Assembly: GCA_026129545.1 (NCBI GenBank)
Contig: JAHCHX010000001.1
Span: forward strand, 433,501-497,500
Source of the DNA: Saprospiraceae bacterium
Lineage (GTDB): Bacteria; Bacteroidota; Bacteroidia; Chitinophagales; Saprospiraceae
DNA: 64,000 nt
Direction: 5' to 3'
The translations under genes were made by a program, and so were the position numbers. A model generated the notes under the pieces. The model was not told where the DNA came from. It saw only the letters and a program-made list of their open reading frames with translations, and searched no databases. Of the stretch, positions 9,392 to 18,391 are shown piece after piece. Position 1 is the stretch's first letter; every line of letters starts with the position of its first letter.

Positions 9392-10105
9392 TCAGTTGTG
9401 CACCTCGATGTTGCCTCCTCGGTAAATCACATACCTGGTTTTTATTTTCGACAATTCTTCTTTCGTAGGCTCGCGAATGATGAAAGAGCAACCTGACGAG
9501 TGATGGCTTCGCTCAAAAGAGCTGTTTTGCACATTGTTGTTCTCGTCGGTTTCCGTTATTTCCTCGTCGGGGTCTGCTGTGTATGCAAGGTCGTAAATGC
9601 CCTCTTGGGTTACCAACGACTCTGACGCGAATTGGACATATTGGCCAGCGGGAATATCGGGGAAAACGACTTTGGAGCCATTGTCTGTGGCGATGGTGTT
9701 GCCGGTGCCAATATCCCTGACGGTAGTGTAGGTGCGTGCCGCGGGCTGTCTGGCTGGTTTGGTGCTCAACGATGATGTGCTGTTGGTTGACCTGTTGGCA
9801 AGGTAGCGATTGCTTACGATGACAGAGCCGGGCACGACATGCCACGGTATGCCGAAGCAATCAAAAAAACCTCTTTCATTGTGGCGCCAGTAGAGCAGCA
9901 CAAACTCGGGGTATCCATTGAATGGGAATTGGAGGTTGCGTACCCAATACAAGCTTCTCACATCAAGATACTCGGTGGTGCCCGCGCATGGATTCCAAAT
10001 TTGTTGATAATCGAGAAATGTAAGGTCGGGGTCGTTTTCCTCCTCGCAGCCAGTAAAAAGGGCAAGGGAACAAAGCAGAGACAAAGAAACGATATGCTTC
10101 CTCAT
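9392..10105 (-). CDS. Lipoprotein with CARDB-like domain, function unknown
   Basis: 237 residues starting MRKHIVSLSL with a lipobox LFTGC (Cys20) followed by an acidic EEEND tail, which in Bacteroidetes favours surface export of lipoproteins. The middle holds a beta-rich region with VRDIGTGNTI and IPAGQYVQF, then YDLAYTADPDEEITETDENNN, the pattern of a CARDB (cell-adhesion-related) strand pair that carries Asp/Glu/Asn-rich loops and may bind calcium. It sits 60 nt downstream of a second CARDB-like lipoprotein on the same strand, so the two probably form an operon. ATG at 10105 is preferred to the 10147 frame start because it begins the signal peptide. Confidence 0.65.
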   Translation of the reverse strand: MRKHIVSLSLLCSLALFTGCEEENDPDLTFLDYQQIWNPCAGTTEYLDVRSLYWVRNLQFPFNGYPEFVLLYWRHNERGFFDCFGIPWHVVPGSVIVSNRYLANRSTNSTSSLSTKPARQPAARTYTTVRDIGTGNTIATDNGSKVVFPDIPAGQYVQFASESLVTQEGIYDLAYTADPDEEITETDENNNVQNSSFERSHHSSGCSFIIREPTKEELSKIKTRYVIYRGGNIEVHN

Positions 10106-10165
10106 ATCAAATTGGTGTTTTAAAAAAGTGGAATAATGGAATGGCACGGCTAGCGGGGCTGGTGG

Positions 10166-10711
10166 TCATTTAACCTCAACGACGGGTTTGCCTTCGATTT
10201 GAGTGGTGCCGTCGGAGAGGGGAAGCACACGTATCTCGATAGAGGCGTAGTTGTTGGTTTGGCGCATTTGCGCCTTGCGGTCGGTTTTGCAGCCAGCGCA
10301 TCCCTTGTTGTTGTTCTCATTGCGTTCTCTCACCGAATCTGTGTCGTCGGTGTAGTAGTCAAACCGATAATCCCCTGCTTGCGAGATGGTGATTGAACTT
10401 GGCAGCGGGACTGTTCCTCCGGGGTCAACTGCGGGTTGACTTTTGGTTACGCTCTCGATTAACTCCCAGTCGCCGGAAATGCTTTTTCTGAAAATTTCAA
10501 TCAAGCTCGTCGTGACATTGGCGATATCTGTATCGCAATCGGTGTCCGCTTCATCGTTGCCGATATTTGCCACGACATTGAATACCTCACCGACTGTAAC
10601 CGTGTGAGGAGATTGAAATGAGCGAATAAGGAGGTCGCAGAGCTCGAGCGCGTCGCAGCATGAGGAAAAGCTGATGGAAAGTACGACGGCAAAAAAAATG
10701 GATTTTTTCAT
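10166..10711 (-). CDS. Lipoprotein with CARDB-like domain, function unknown
   Basis: 181 residues. The signal peptide ends in SFSSCC (Cys18/19 as lipidation site). Residues 35-75 (HTVTVGEVFNVVANIGNDEA) and RFDYYTDDTDSVRERNENNN fit a CARDB fold with an acidic Asn-rich turn, as in the neighbour downstream. Four further Cys residues (DCDTD, GCAGCKTD) could form disulphides. Presumably first gene of a two-gene unit with 9392-10105. No enzyme motif is visible. Confidence 0.65.
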   Translation of the reverse strand: MKKSIFFAVVLSISFSSCCDALELCDLLIRSFQSPHTVTVGEVFNVVANIGNDEADTDCDTDIANVTTSLIEIFRKSISGDWELIESVTKSQPAVDPGGTVPLPSSITISQAGDYRFDYYTDDTDSVRERNENNNKGCAGCKTDRKAQMRQTNNYASIEIRVLPLSDGTTQIEGKPVVEVK

Positions 10712-10901
10712 GTGAGGGAGATGGCTGGTGACAAAAAGGTTTTGAAAACTGAGCGCAAAAGTGATGCTAGATGCCGTCTCCCAAAATATACCTTTCGCTA
10801 TACACGGATTTTCCGTATCGCATCAAAACTTTAACATATTCGCCTGCTACATTTTATTTGGTACGCTCTATCTTCGCCCCTGACTAAAATCTTAATCCAT
10901 T

Positions 10902-11282
10902 ATGCCCGCCCACACACATACTTCGGTTCGAGGGGCTGTTTTTGCACTCCTCTTTTCGCTTCTTTGCTCCCTACCTCAAGCAAACGCGCAGCTGCACGGC
11001 AAATGGCAATGCGACACCAAATCTGGCAAGTCGGATGCCTCCACGAGTTACGAAATGCACTGCGATGGCTTTTTGCTTTTCAAGGCAGACCAAACGCTGG
11101 AGAGTACCTGCCTCGACGGTTTTTTCCCTACTGGCACCTTTTGGCAAGAGGTTGGCAATCGCCTGATACTAAAAGATACAGACGGCCAAGCGTTTGCGGA
11201 CTTCGAGATTTTGAAAGTGGATAGCCTCCAGCTGCTGCTTTTTAGAAAGGGCGTGACCTACACTTTCAGAAAGACGATATAG
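10902..11282 (+). CDS. Small secreted lipocalin-like protein, hypothetical
   Basis: 126 residues with a signal peptide (hydrophobic residues 12-28, cleavage after ANA). The mature part, LHGKWQCDT...LLFKADQTLESTC...GTFWQEVGNRLILKD, has the alternating strands and the opening GKW pattern of lipocalin-like domains common in Bacteroidetes periplasmic proteins. Ligand unknown. It stands alone between divergent lipoprotein genes and rnpB. Confidence 0.62.
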   Translation: MPAHTHTSVRGAVFALLFSLLCSLPQANAQLHGKWQCDTKSGKSDASTSYEMHCDGFLLFKADQTLESTCLDGFFPTGTFWQEVGNRLILKDTDGQAFADFEILKVDSLQLLLFRKGVTYTFRKTI

Positions 11283-11383
11283 GCACCAATCCAGAGATCT
11301 CGGGAGAGTTTGTGCTGACTGGCAGCGAGAAGCCCCCGTTTTGAGGTCAGTCTCGCCGACGCGCTTATTTTTTCAAAAAAAAA

Positions 11384-11837
11384 CTACAGACCTGTAAGCC
11401 GGATTCTGTCCCCCGATGAATCGGGGTCTCTGCCATTTATCTGATGCTCGCGGTTGCCCGGAGCATTTGCGCTGCCTACCCCCCTTGCTTTTCCCCGAAT
11501 GTTCGAGGAAAAATATGCGAGCAACATATCGAACAAGGTGTACATGGCATTTCAACCCGCAAGGTTTATCCCCCGCGACAGTTGCCTGGCGCGAGCGTGC
11601 GCTCTTACCGCACGTTTTCACCTTTACCACGCCTGAGCATGGAAGTTGTTCTCTGTGACCCTATCTATGCCTCCGAGCTTGCTCGGAGACTCCGCCCGTT
11701 AGGCGGTGCGGCGCTCTGTGTTGTCCAGACTTTCCTCCCCGCTTTTGAGCGACTCTTAGAACATGGCGAGGTTTTCTGGGAAAACGACATGCCATATCGG
11801 AATCCTCTGAAAGCAAAGGCGGCAGAGCGGTCTGTAG
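11384..11837 (-). ncRNA. rnpB: RNase P RNA (bacterial type A)
   Basis: Reading the minus strand, the RNA begins CTACAGACC (11829-11837) and ends GGTCTGTAG (11384-11392), which pair as helix P1. Conserved cores are present in order: GAGGAAAGTCTGGAC near the 5' end, the GTGAAAACGTGCGGTAAGAG block in the middle, GGGGGTAGGCAGCG, and the 3' GACAGAATCCGGCTTAC. The length, about 454 nt, fits a type A RNase P RNA with an extended arm. It is the catalytic subunit that matures tRNA 5' ends. Short reading frames over this interval are not genes. P1 ends are used as boundaries and may be off by a few nt. Confidence 0.95.
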
Positions 11838-11869
11838 TTCTTTCAATGAAAATTGGAAGCAGTTGTTTC

Positions 11870-11898
11870 TTGGCGTAAACTTTGTTTAGGTACTTTTG
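11870..11898 (+). promoter_or_regulatory. Candidate promoter of the sensor kinase gene
   Basis: TTG at 11870-11872, 18 nt, then TACTTTTG at 11891-11898, a full match to TAnnTTTG. The predicted transcript would have a leader of about 90 nt before the ATG at 11994. Not tested against background frequency. Confidence 0.4.
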
Positions 11899-11993
11899 CC
11901 CGCGCTTTCACGATACTTTAATCCATCCGCGTCGGGCATTTTTCTAAAAAAATCTCCGCCGAAACCGGCAAAAATCCCTGTAAAGTTCCCTTT

Positions 11994-14900
11994 ATGTTGA
12001 GACGACTGCTCCTATACTTGGTCGCGCTGGCTCTCCTTTTGGCCGTAGCCATCAGCGCCAGTCAGTGGGACAAAGATACGGCGCTGCTGCAACAGCATGC
12101 CGACCAAATTTCCGCTCACTTGGAGGGGCAGGAAGCGGAGGCGTTCGCTTGGGCGAAAGAACACCGTGCGGCCTTGCAAGCCGCCGCTCAGGGTGTGCCC
12201 CCAGTCCAATGGGGCGAGCTTCTGGAAGGGCAGCGCTCCAAAAACTACACGATACTGGTTGCGCGGGCTGATTCCATTCTTGCTTGGACGAACAACAGCA
12301 CGCTACCCACCAACGCCCAACTCAAGCAGATACTTTCCAAAAAGGGTCATTTGCTGCGCCGTTTTCCTGCTGGTTGGTTCGCCGTTCGGCAAGAACCGTT
12401 GGGAGAAAACACGCTTGTGGTGCTCCTGCCGATCCGCTATGCCAACAGCTCGGAAGGTGCCGTGGCGGGGCAGATTGTTTTTCCGGCTGGAAAAAACATT
12501 TCCCCCAAAATAGAGGTCAGCCCTGAGCCTACGGAGTATGCCGTTCGGGTGGGCGACAAGGATTTTTGCTGGCTCAAGGCGAATGGCGCGGTGTACTCGA
12601 CGGGACTTCAGTGGGTGAAGTTTGTGTTTTACGGGTTGTTTTTCGTGATTCTGTTCAGTCTTGTCAACCAATTTGCCGTACAGTTGGTGGAGCGTTTTTC
12701 CCCAATGGCGGGCGGCGCGCTCTTGCTGTTGGTGGTGGGAGGGGTGTATTGGCTCAATCAAAAGTTCGATTTCACGGGTGAGCAGTTTGGCGGGCTGTCA
12801 TTTTTTTCTCATCCATTCGAGGTGCCATCGCGCATCGGCAAGTCGCTGGGCGATTGGCTCATCAACATCGGGCTAATGGCGTGGCTCATGGTGTTTTTTC
12901 ATCAGCATTTTCGCGCGGGCTCATTGGCGCATTTCGCGCTTCCCATTCGCCTTGCGTTGAGCGCGGCGTATTATCTGGCTACTATGATGTGTGTGCTGGT
13001 GGGGGTAGAGGTGCTTCGACGGCTGGTGTTCTACTCTGGCATTGAGTTCGATTTCGACAATATACTGTACTCCGACTGGTCGGCGCTTTTGGCTATTGTC
13101 GGGGTGATATTGCTCATGGTTGGCTTGTTTTTGTTTAGCCATCGCATGATGAAAACGGTGAAAAGGGTTGGGCTTTCGTTGCCGCTGCGCGGCATCGCGT
13201 TGGGCGTGGGCGCGGTGATGCTGTTTGCCATCAGCTCGGCCATGAGTGGCGATATGTTGTTGGCTCCTGTTACGGTGGTGGCATTGGGGGTGCTTTATGG
13301 GGCACTGTTCGACACGTTTGCCCATTGGGAGGCGCCTGGGTTTGGGTGGGTAGCCGTGTGGTTGCTTTTGTTTTCGGTTTTCGCTTCTCAGTTGCTTTAT
13401 CACTACAATTTGCAAAAGGACAGGGACATACGCTTTGCCTATTCTCAAGCATTGGCCGACGACCGCGACTTAGATGTCGTGGAAGCGCAATTGCCTCGTC
13501 TATTGGAGGCTTTCAAACGCGATTCCCAACGGCTCAACGTGCTGCTCAAGCCTTGGCCATTCAAGCCGAAGGCGAGCGACCTGCGCAATTATTTCAATGA
13601 CCTGATTTTTGAAAATCATTACCTGTTTCAGCATTACCGTTTGGATGTTTTTGCGTTCGACCGAGGCGAGGAGCCGATTTTGCTGGAGCAGCCGCAGGGG
13701 TATCAACATGCGGTGGAAGAAAATTGGAACCAAGGCAAAACCCTGCCCAACGCGCCCGATATTCGCTACCACACGGATGCTGATGGCAAGTTTCGCTACA
13801 TGCTGGCGTTGGACTGCCAACGCATGAGCGACCCGACCCAGCCAGCCAAGGTTTATTGTTTTCTCAACCACGAATACCCCACGCCCGCTCGCGTGTATGC
13901 GCAATTGTTTTACAATCTGCCCTACAAGAAACTCAAGCGATTGCCGCGCTACGATTTTGCCGTGCTGAAAAGGGGCAAACTCGCGGTGGAGCAAGGCTTG
14001 GGCAATGGTCTTGCGCTTTATGCACCCATTGACAATGGCGAGCAACGCGACATTGAGACCGACAACCCGCGTCGTGTTGATGCGGTGTTCAAGAGTGCGG
14101 ATGGACAGACGATTGCTTCCGTTGGTCGCTCGCGCGGTGGCTGGCACAAGCAGGTTTATTTGTTTTCCATGTTGTTTGCCCTCGCCTCACTATCGTTGTT
14201 TGCTTTGGCGGCGGTCAATTCTTGGCTGCATTTTTTGCCTGAGAAATATCAGTTTCAAATCAGCACTCGCGGCTCCCTCGCCAAGCGTATTCAGTATTGG
14301 ACTGTCACCATCATTGGAATCACTTTTATCGTGTTGGGCGCCATCACTTATCAACATTTTAGGGAAACCTCCAAAAACACCCAAGATGCCAACCTCGACT
14401 ATCGCGCTGACGCGGTGCTTACCAGCCTAAAAACCCGCCTCGTCGGGGCGGCGGTATCCTCAGATAGCTTGCGACGGATGTTGCCTCTGACTATCTCGGA
14501 CATTGCTGGCAGCCTTCTGATGGATGCCAATTTGTACGCTTCCACAGGCGACCTTGACTACACCACGCAAGAAGAATTGAGCGGATTGGGCATATTGCCG
14601 AGCAAAATGAGCCCCACGGCGTTGCAGATCTTGACCAAAACCAATCAGCCGGAACTGGTAGAGCCTGAAAGAGCCGCTGGTTTTGACTATTTTACGAAAT
14701 ACCTGCCGTTGCGCACTGGACAGAACGAGCTGCTGGGCTTTCTCGGTGTCCCTTATCTGCTGACCGAGGGCAAAGTCGGGCCAGAGGTCTCAGACTTTAT
14801 CGGTATGCTGGCGAGTTTGTATGTTTTGCTGCTGTTGGTTGCCTTTGTGGTGACTTATTTCCTGTCGCGTTCGATTATTCGCCCGCTGAGCCTTGTTTCG

Positions 14901-15725
14901 GATAAAATACGCGAGGTAAAACTCAGTCAGGACAAAAACCAGACGCTGGAATATCAAGGCGACGAACAGGATGAGGTGAGCGAGTTGATTGCCGAGTACA
15001 ACCGAATGGTGGACAAGCTCGAAGCGTCGAAAGTGCAGCTTGTGCGGCTCGAACGCGAGGGCGCTTGGCGCGAAATGGCGCGGCAGGTGGCGCACGACAT
15101 CAAAAATCCGTTGACCACCATGAAACTTTCCATGCAGCAGCTGGAGCGGGTCTCTTCAAACCCCGAGCAAGCCGCCGCTTATCTGCGCAAGGCCATCACG
15201 CGTCTTATCGAACAGATTGATTCGTTGGCGCAAATCGCTTCGGAGTTCTCCATGTTTGCCAACTTGGACATTCGCCAAAAATCGGACGTGGTGCTCAACG
15301 ATGTCGTGGAAAGCGTCTATGACCTGTTTAGCGAGCAGCGCAACGTATCGCTCGACCTCGCCATACCGCCCGAACGCTATCACATTTTGGGTGACAAAAA
15401 CCACTTGATCAGGGTGTTCAACAATCTGGTCATCAATGCGATACAAGCGATTCCTTCCGACCGAGAGGGCAAGATACACGTCTCCTTGATTCGACAAAAC
15501 GGTCATGCTACGGTGAAAATCAGCGACAACGGCGGCGGTATTCCGCCCGAAATCGGCGAGCGTGTGTTTGAGCCTAATTTCACGACCAAAACCTCTGGCA
15601 GTGGTCTCGGACTGGCGATTTGCAAAAAAATCATCGAGGCTCACGACGGCAGCATCCGCTTCGAGACGCGGCAAAACGAAGGCACCGACTTTTTCGTGGA
15701 AATGCCGATTACCGCTGTCGGTTAA
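11994..15725 (+). CDS. Large membrane sensor histidine kinase with HAMP domain
   Basis: 1243 residues. Order: N-terminal helix (residues 3-22), extracytoplasmic segment (to about 205), a block of roughly eight helices (about 207-470), a second soluble region (about 480-715), a helix near 720-745, another near 765-790, a sensor segment, a helix near 940-965, then HAMP, and the kinase. The kinase has the H box QVAHDIKNPLT with phospho-acceptor His1034, N box VFNNLVINAIQAI, G1 SDNGGGIPPE, F box EPNFTTKT and G2 GSGLGLAI. This resembles NtrY-type kinases in the C-terminal half, but the N-terminal multi-helix module is unusual. No response regulator is adjacent, so the partner must lie elsewhere. 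Confidence 0.9.
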   Translation: MLRRLLLYLVALALLLAVAISASQWDKDTALLQQHADQISAHLEGQEAEAFAWAKEHRAALQAAAQGVPPVQWGELLEGQRSKNYTILVARADSILAWTNNSTLPTNAQLKQILSKKGHLLRRFPAGWFAVRQEPLGENTLVVLLPIRYANSSEGAVAGQIVFPAGKNISPKIEVSPEPTEYAVRVGDKDFCWLKANGAVYSTGLQWVKFVFYGLFFVILFSLVNQFAVQLVERFSPMAGGALLLLVVGGVYWLNQKFDFTGEQFGGLSFFSHPFEVPSRIGKSLGDWLINIGLMAWLMVFFHQHFRAGSLAHFALPIRLALSAAYYLATMMCVLVGVEVLRRLVFYSGIEFDFDNILYSDWSALLAIVGVILLMVGLFLFSHRMMKTVKRVGLSLPLRGIALGVGAVMLFAISSAMSGDMLLAPVTVVALGVLYGALFDTFAHWEAPGFGWVAVWLLLFSVFASQLLYHYNLQKDRDIRFAYSQALADDRDLDVVEAQLPRLLEAFKRDSQRLNVLLKPWPFKPKASDLRNYFNDLIFENHYLFQHYRLDVFAFDRGEEPILLEQPQGYQHAVEENWNQGKTLPNAPDIRYHTDADGKFRYMLALDCQRMSDPTQPAKVYCFLNHEYPTPARVYAQLFYNLPYKKLKRLPRYDFAVLKRGKLAVEQGLGNGLALYAPIDNGEQRDIETDNPRRVDAVFKSADGQTIASVGRSRGGWHKQVYLFSMLFALASLSLFALAAVNSWLHFLPEKYQFQISTRGSLAKRIQYWTVTIIGITFIVLGAITYQHFRETSKNTQDANLDYRADAVLTSLKTRLVGAAVSSDSLRRMLPLTISDIAGSLLMDANLYASTGDLDYTTQEELSGLGILPSKMSPTALQILTKTNQPELVEPERAAGFDYFTKYLPLRTGQNELLGFLGVPYLLTEGKVGPEVSDFIGMLASLYVLLLLVAFVVTYFLSRSIIRPLSLVSDKIREVKLSQDKNQTLEYQGDEQDEVSELIAEYNRMVDKLEASKVQLVRLEREGAWREMARQVAHDIKNPLTTMKLSMQQLERVSSNPEQAAAYLRKAITRLIEQIDSLAQIASEFSMFANLDIRQKSDVVLNDVVESVYDLFSEQRNVSLDLAIPPERYHILGDKNHLIRVFNNLVINAIQAIPSDREGKIHVSLIRQNGHATVKISDNGGGIPPEIGERVFEPNFTTKTSGSGLGLAICKKIIEAHDGSIRFETRQNEGTDFFVEMPITAVG

Positions 15726-15736
15726 ATGCGTTGTAT

Positions 15737-16282
15737 ATGGCATCCATTTTTGGCCACATTGCCGCCTCTACCGCCATTGGATATGCTTTTTTCCCAAAAC
15801 AGGTGCGCCCGGCTGCGCTGTTGTTGACGGGATTCTGTGCTTTCGCGCCCGATTTGGACGTGCTGGCTTTTCGCTTCGGCATTCCGTACGACAGCGAATG
15901 GGGGCATCGCGGATGGACGCACTCCGTGTTTTTCGGGACGTTATTTGGCGTGCTGATGGCTGGTTTTTTTTCCCTGCTACATAGTCGCCAACGTTTTGAG
16001 TGGGAACTTTTCCTTTGGTGTGTGCTGAGTGCGATTTCTCATCCTCTACTAGATATGCTGACCAATGGCGGGCGTGGCTGTGCCTTATGGTGGCCATTGA
16101 GCGCGGAGCGCCTCTTTTTCTCATTTCGGCCCATTCAAGTCTCGCCCATTTCGGTCTGGGACTTCATTGGGCGATGGGGGATAATGGTGTTGCTGAGCGA
16201 ATTGGTATGGATAGGTGTTCCTTGTTTGTTGTTGGTTGCGTCGGCGCGTTTGGGTAGGCGAAAGTGGCGAAAAGTGCGGTAG
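15737..16282 (+). CDS. YdjM-like membrane-bound metal-dependent hydrolase
   Basis: 181 residues with four or five hydrophobic helices and the family pattern: MASIFGHIAASTAIGY, then APDLDV (Asp pair), HRGWTHS and SHPLLDMLTNGG. His and Asp residues at membrane borders are the presumed metal ligands of this (YdjM/DUF457-type) family, whose reaction is poorly known. ATG 15737 follows the kinase stop by only 11 nt, so the two are probably one transcript; the longer frame start at 15620 would lie inside the kinase gene. Convergent with the Rpn-like gene (15 nt between stops). Confidence 0.82.
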   Translation: MASIFGHIAASTAIGYAFFPKQVRPAALLLTGFCAFAPDLDVLAFRFGIPYDSEWGHRGWTHSVFFGTLFGVLMAGFFSLLHSRQRFEWELFLWCVLSAISHPLLDMLTNGGRGCALWWPLSAERLFFSFRPIQVSPISVWDFIGRWGIMVLLSELVWIGVPCLLLVASARLGRRKWRKVR

Positions 16283-16297
16283 CCTTGAAATGGGGAA

Positions 16298-17344
16298 CTA
16301 TTTTGAAGATAGGATACCCGCTATCTCCTGGGTGCTTAGCCCAAACATCGAAGCCATCTCCTCTACTGAAGAGCCGTTGCGATGCAGCGCCCATATAGCT
16401 GTCTCAAGACGCTTTCGTTGTTCCAATATAATTTTTTGGCCCTCTTGCATAGCTTGTTCCTTTTCCAAGATGGTGCGCTCTTTTTCCGAGATGGTGCGCT
16501 CTTTTTCCGAGATGGTGCGCTCTTTTTCCGAGATGGTGCGCTCTTTTTCCGAGATGGTGCGTTCCTTTTCTAAGATGATACGCTCTTTTTCTGAAATAAG
16601 CCTTTGGTAATCTTTGATTTCTTCGATTAGGTCGTCTTCCGCGTCCATGCTTTGCCGAATGGTTGGGTCGGCTATGGCTTTTTGGAGCCGGCGTAGCAGC
16701 GGGCGATAGCGTTCGGGCAATTCGTGCTCGTTTACGGCTATGAAATGCGGGTCGTCGGTGGTGCCGGACTGGTCGAACAGTGCCAACAGTTGCTCCAATT
16801 CAGTGCGGCGATGCCCTTTCAGGTACGGTATCTGGATGATGATGCTGTCGTGCGTCAGGCTTTCGATAAACTCTTCCTTTTCACGAATCTGTTCGCCTGT
16901 GGCCGCGTCTATGTAGTGGCGATTCACCCGCACGACGGGGGCCTTGGTATGTTCGAGCGTGTGTCCCAAAAAGTAGATGCTGAGAATAGGCAATGCCTTG
17001 CGGTACGGGTATTCGGGCGCTGGCTCGCGCACCATGTTTTCCTTGTTGGCGTACTGCTCTCCGAGGTAGCGGCGAAACCGCATGATGTCGCTGGCCAACT
17101 TGGCTTTTTGCAGCTCGATGATGACGAGCTCCTGTTCGCCGTTTTCGTCCACGATGCGGGCGCTGAAATCCATGCGAAGCACGGCCAACAGTTCTCCCAC
17201 CGGGAAATGGTGTTCGGTGGGTCTGAACTCCAGCGAAACGACTTCCCTGCCGATAATCGCCGACAGCAGGAGTTTCGCCACTTTTTCGTCGTTCATCAGA
17301 TACTTGAAAACGACATCGTAGATGGGATTGGCTATTTCTACCAT
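16298..17344 (-). CDS. Rpn-like PD-(D/E)XK nuclease-family protein with heptad-repeat coiled coil
   Basis: 348 residues. Residues 5-230 match the Rpn/YhgA-like PD-(D/E)XK group (often annotated as putative transposase): NPIYDVVFKYLM at the start, then Asp59 in RMDFSA and the E77-x-Q79 motif in VIIELQKAK, which are the presumed metal-binding nuclease residues. Relatives in E. coli promote RecA-independent recombination. Residues about 250-298 consist of the heptad SEKERTI/LEKERTI repeated, a clear coiled coil, and a short C-terminal region (SVEEMASMFGLSTQEIAGIL) looks like a small helix-turn-helix. The repeat is a 21-bp DNA tandem array. Single gene; the start is the first ATG, upstream of the conserved NPIYD. 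Confidence 0.85.
   Translation of the reverse strand: MVEIANPIYDVVFKYLMNDEKVAKLLLSAIIGREVVSLEFRPTEHHFPVGELLAVLRMDFSARIVDENGEQELVIIELQKAKLASDIMRFRRYLGEQYANKENMVREPAPEYPYRKALPILSIYFLGHTLEHTKAPVVRVNRHYIDAATGEQIREKEEFIESLTHDSIIIQIPYLKGHRRTELEQLLALFDQSGTTDDPHFIAVNEHELPERYRPLLRRLQKAIADPTIRQSMDAEDDLIEEIKDYQRLISEKERIILEKERTISEKERTISEKERTISEKERTISEKERTILEKEQAMQEGQKIILEQRKRLETAIWALHRNGSSVEEMASMFGLSTQEIAGILSSK
16449..16595 (-). repeat. 21-bp tandem repeat coding for a coiled coil
   Basis: Seven consecutive 21-nt units inside the Rpn-like gene. Units at 16470-16490, 16491-16511, 16512-16532 and 16533-16553 are identical; 16449-16469, 16554-16574 and 16575-16595 are diverged copies. Each unit encodes one heptad (SEKERTI). 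Identity at DNA level, not just protein level, points to recent slippage or unequal exchange. Confidence 0.95.
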
Positions 17345-17401
17345 AGCGGTTTTCAGTTTTTATGCTGCGAAAATACTGCATTTTGGGGTTTGTGCGCATC
17401 A

Positions 17402-18391
17402 TCAGAACTTCACCACCAAGTTCCCAATTTTATGTCCGCTTGCCGCATACCGGAAGGCTTCTTGTATATCTTCCAAGGCGTAATGGCGGTCAATCAACGG
17501 TTGATATCGGCCTTCTTCCAACAATTTTTTCATGGTTTGCAGGCTGCGCTTGATATTGAAAGGGATTGGGAAAATCACCTTTTTGTTGCTAAAAAAGCGG
17601 GTAAACAAGGGCAGAAACAAGTTTTGGGAATATGGTCCCAGTTCGGAGGAAATATAGATGCCGCCGCGTGCCAATATCGGTTTGCACTTGCCGAAGGTGC
17701 TTTTACCCACCGCGTCGAACACATAGTGGTATCGCTCGTCGTCGAGGGTAAAATCGCTTTGGAGGTAGTCAATGATTTTGTCGGCGCCTAGGGCGCGTAC
17801 TCGCTCCATGTGGGGCGTGCCACAAACCGCAGTGACAAACAGACCCCTGTGTTTCAACAATTGCAGTAGCGCGGAACCGATGGCACCCGTCGCGCCGTTG
17901 ACCAACGCTTTTTGCCCGGCTTCCAATTTTACTTTTTTTAGAAAATTGAGGGCGTAATGCGCTCCTTCCGCACTGGCTACCACTTGTTCGTAACTGATTT
18001 TGTCGGGTATGAATTCCATGGCCACCCGCTCCGAAATGGCCGCATATTGGGCGTGGGAAGAAAGGCCGATGTCGTCAAAGCCCCACACCCGGTCGCCCAC
18101 TTGGTAGGCCTTCACCGCATCGCCGATGGCCACCACCTCGCCGGCAAAGTCTGTGCCCGTCGTAGCGCGCTTCGGTTTCCAGAGGCCGATAAATAGGCGG
18201 TACACGAACGGCGTACCGGTCAGCATGGCGCAATCCGTCCGATTGACCGTGGCGGCGTGTATTTTTACTAAAATTTCGCGCGCTCTTGGCGTAGGCATCG
18301 GCACTTCTCGAACGCTCAGCGCCTCAGGCGGGCCGTATCGGGGCCGAACGGCGGCCTTCATGCTGCCAGCGGTGTTTGGGTTGTTTTCCAT
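17402..18391 (-). CDS. NAD(P)-dependent quinone oxidoreductase/zinc-type alcohol dehydrogenase family (MDR)
   Basis: 329 residues of the medium-chain dehydrogenase/reductase superfamily: N-terminal GroES-like fold (MKAAVRPRYGPPEAL, TVNRTDCAMLTG, GTDFAGEVVAIG, VGDRVWGF) and Rossmann domain with ALVNGATGAIGSALLQLLK. The catalytic zinc cysteine of alcohol dehydrogenases is not obvious, so a zinc-free quinone/enone reductase using NADPH is more likely. ATG 18391 is chosen because upstream residues in the longer frame are out of character. The start overlaps the DUF6326 gene by 34 nt; with the Crp-type regulator upstream this forms a three-gene unit. Confidence 0.87.
   Translation of the reverse strand: MENNPNTAGSMKAAVRPRYGPPEALSVREVPMPTPRAREILVKIHAATVNRTDCAMLTGTPFVYRLFIGLWKPKRATTGTDFAGEVVAIGDAVKAYQVGDRVWGFDDIGLSSHAQYAAISERVAMEFIPDKISYEQVVASAEGAHYALNFLKKVKLEAGQKALVNGATGAIGSALLQLLKHRGLFVTAVCGTPHMERVRALGADKIIDYLQSDFTLDDERYHYVFDAVGKSTFGKCKPILARGGIYISSELGPYSQNLFLPLFTRFFSNKKVIFPIPFNIKRSLQTMKKLLEEGRYQPLIDRHYALEDIQEAFRYAASGHKIGNLVVKF

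Noticed and set aside
11373..11878. Short open frames over rnpB
   Set aside because: The interval folds as RNase P RNA with conserved cores; the frames have no family-like content.
16449..16595. Possible CRISPR-like repeat array
   Set aside because: The units are contiguous 21-bp repeats without spacers and are in frame in a coding gene.
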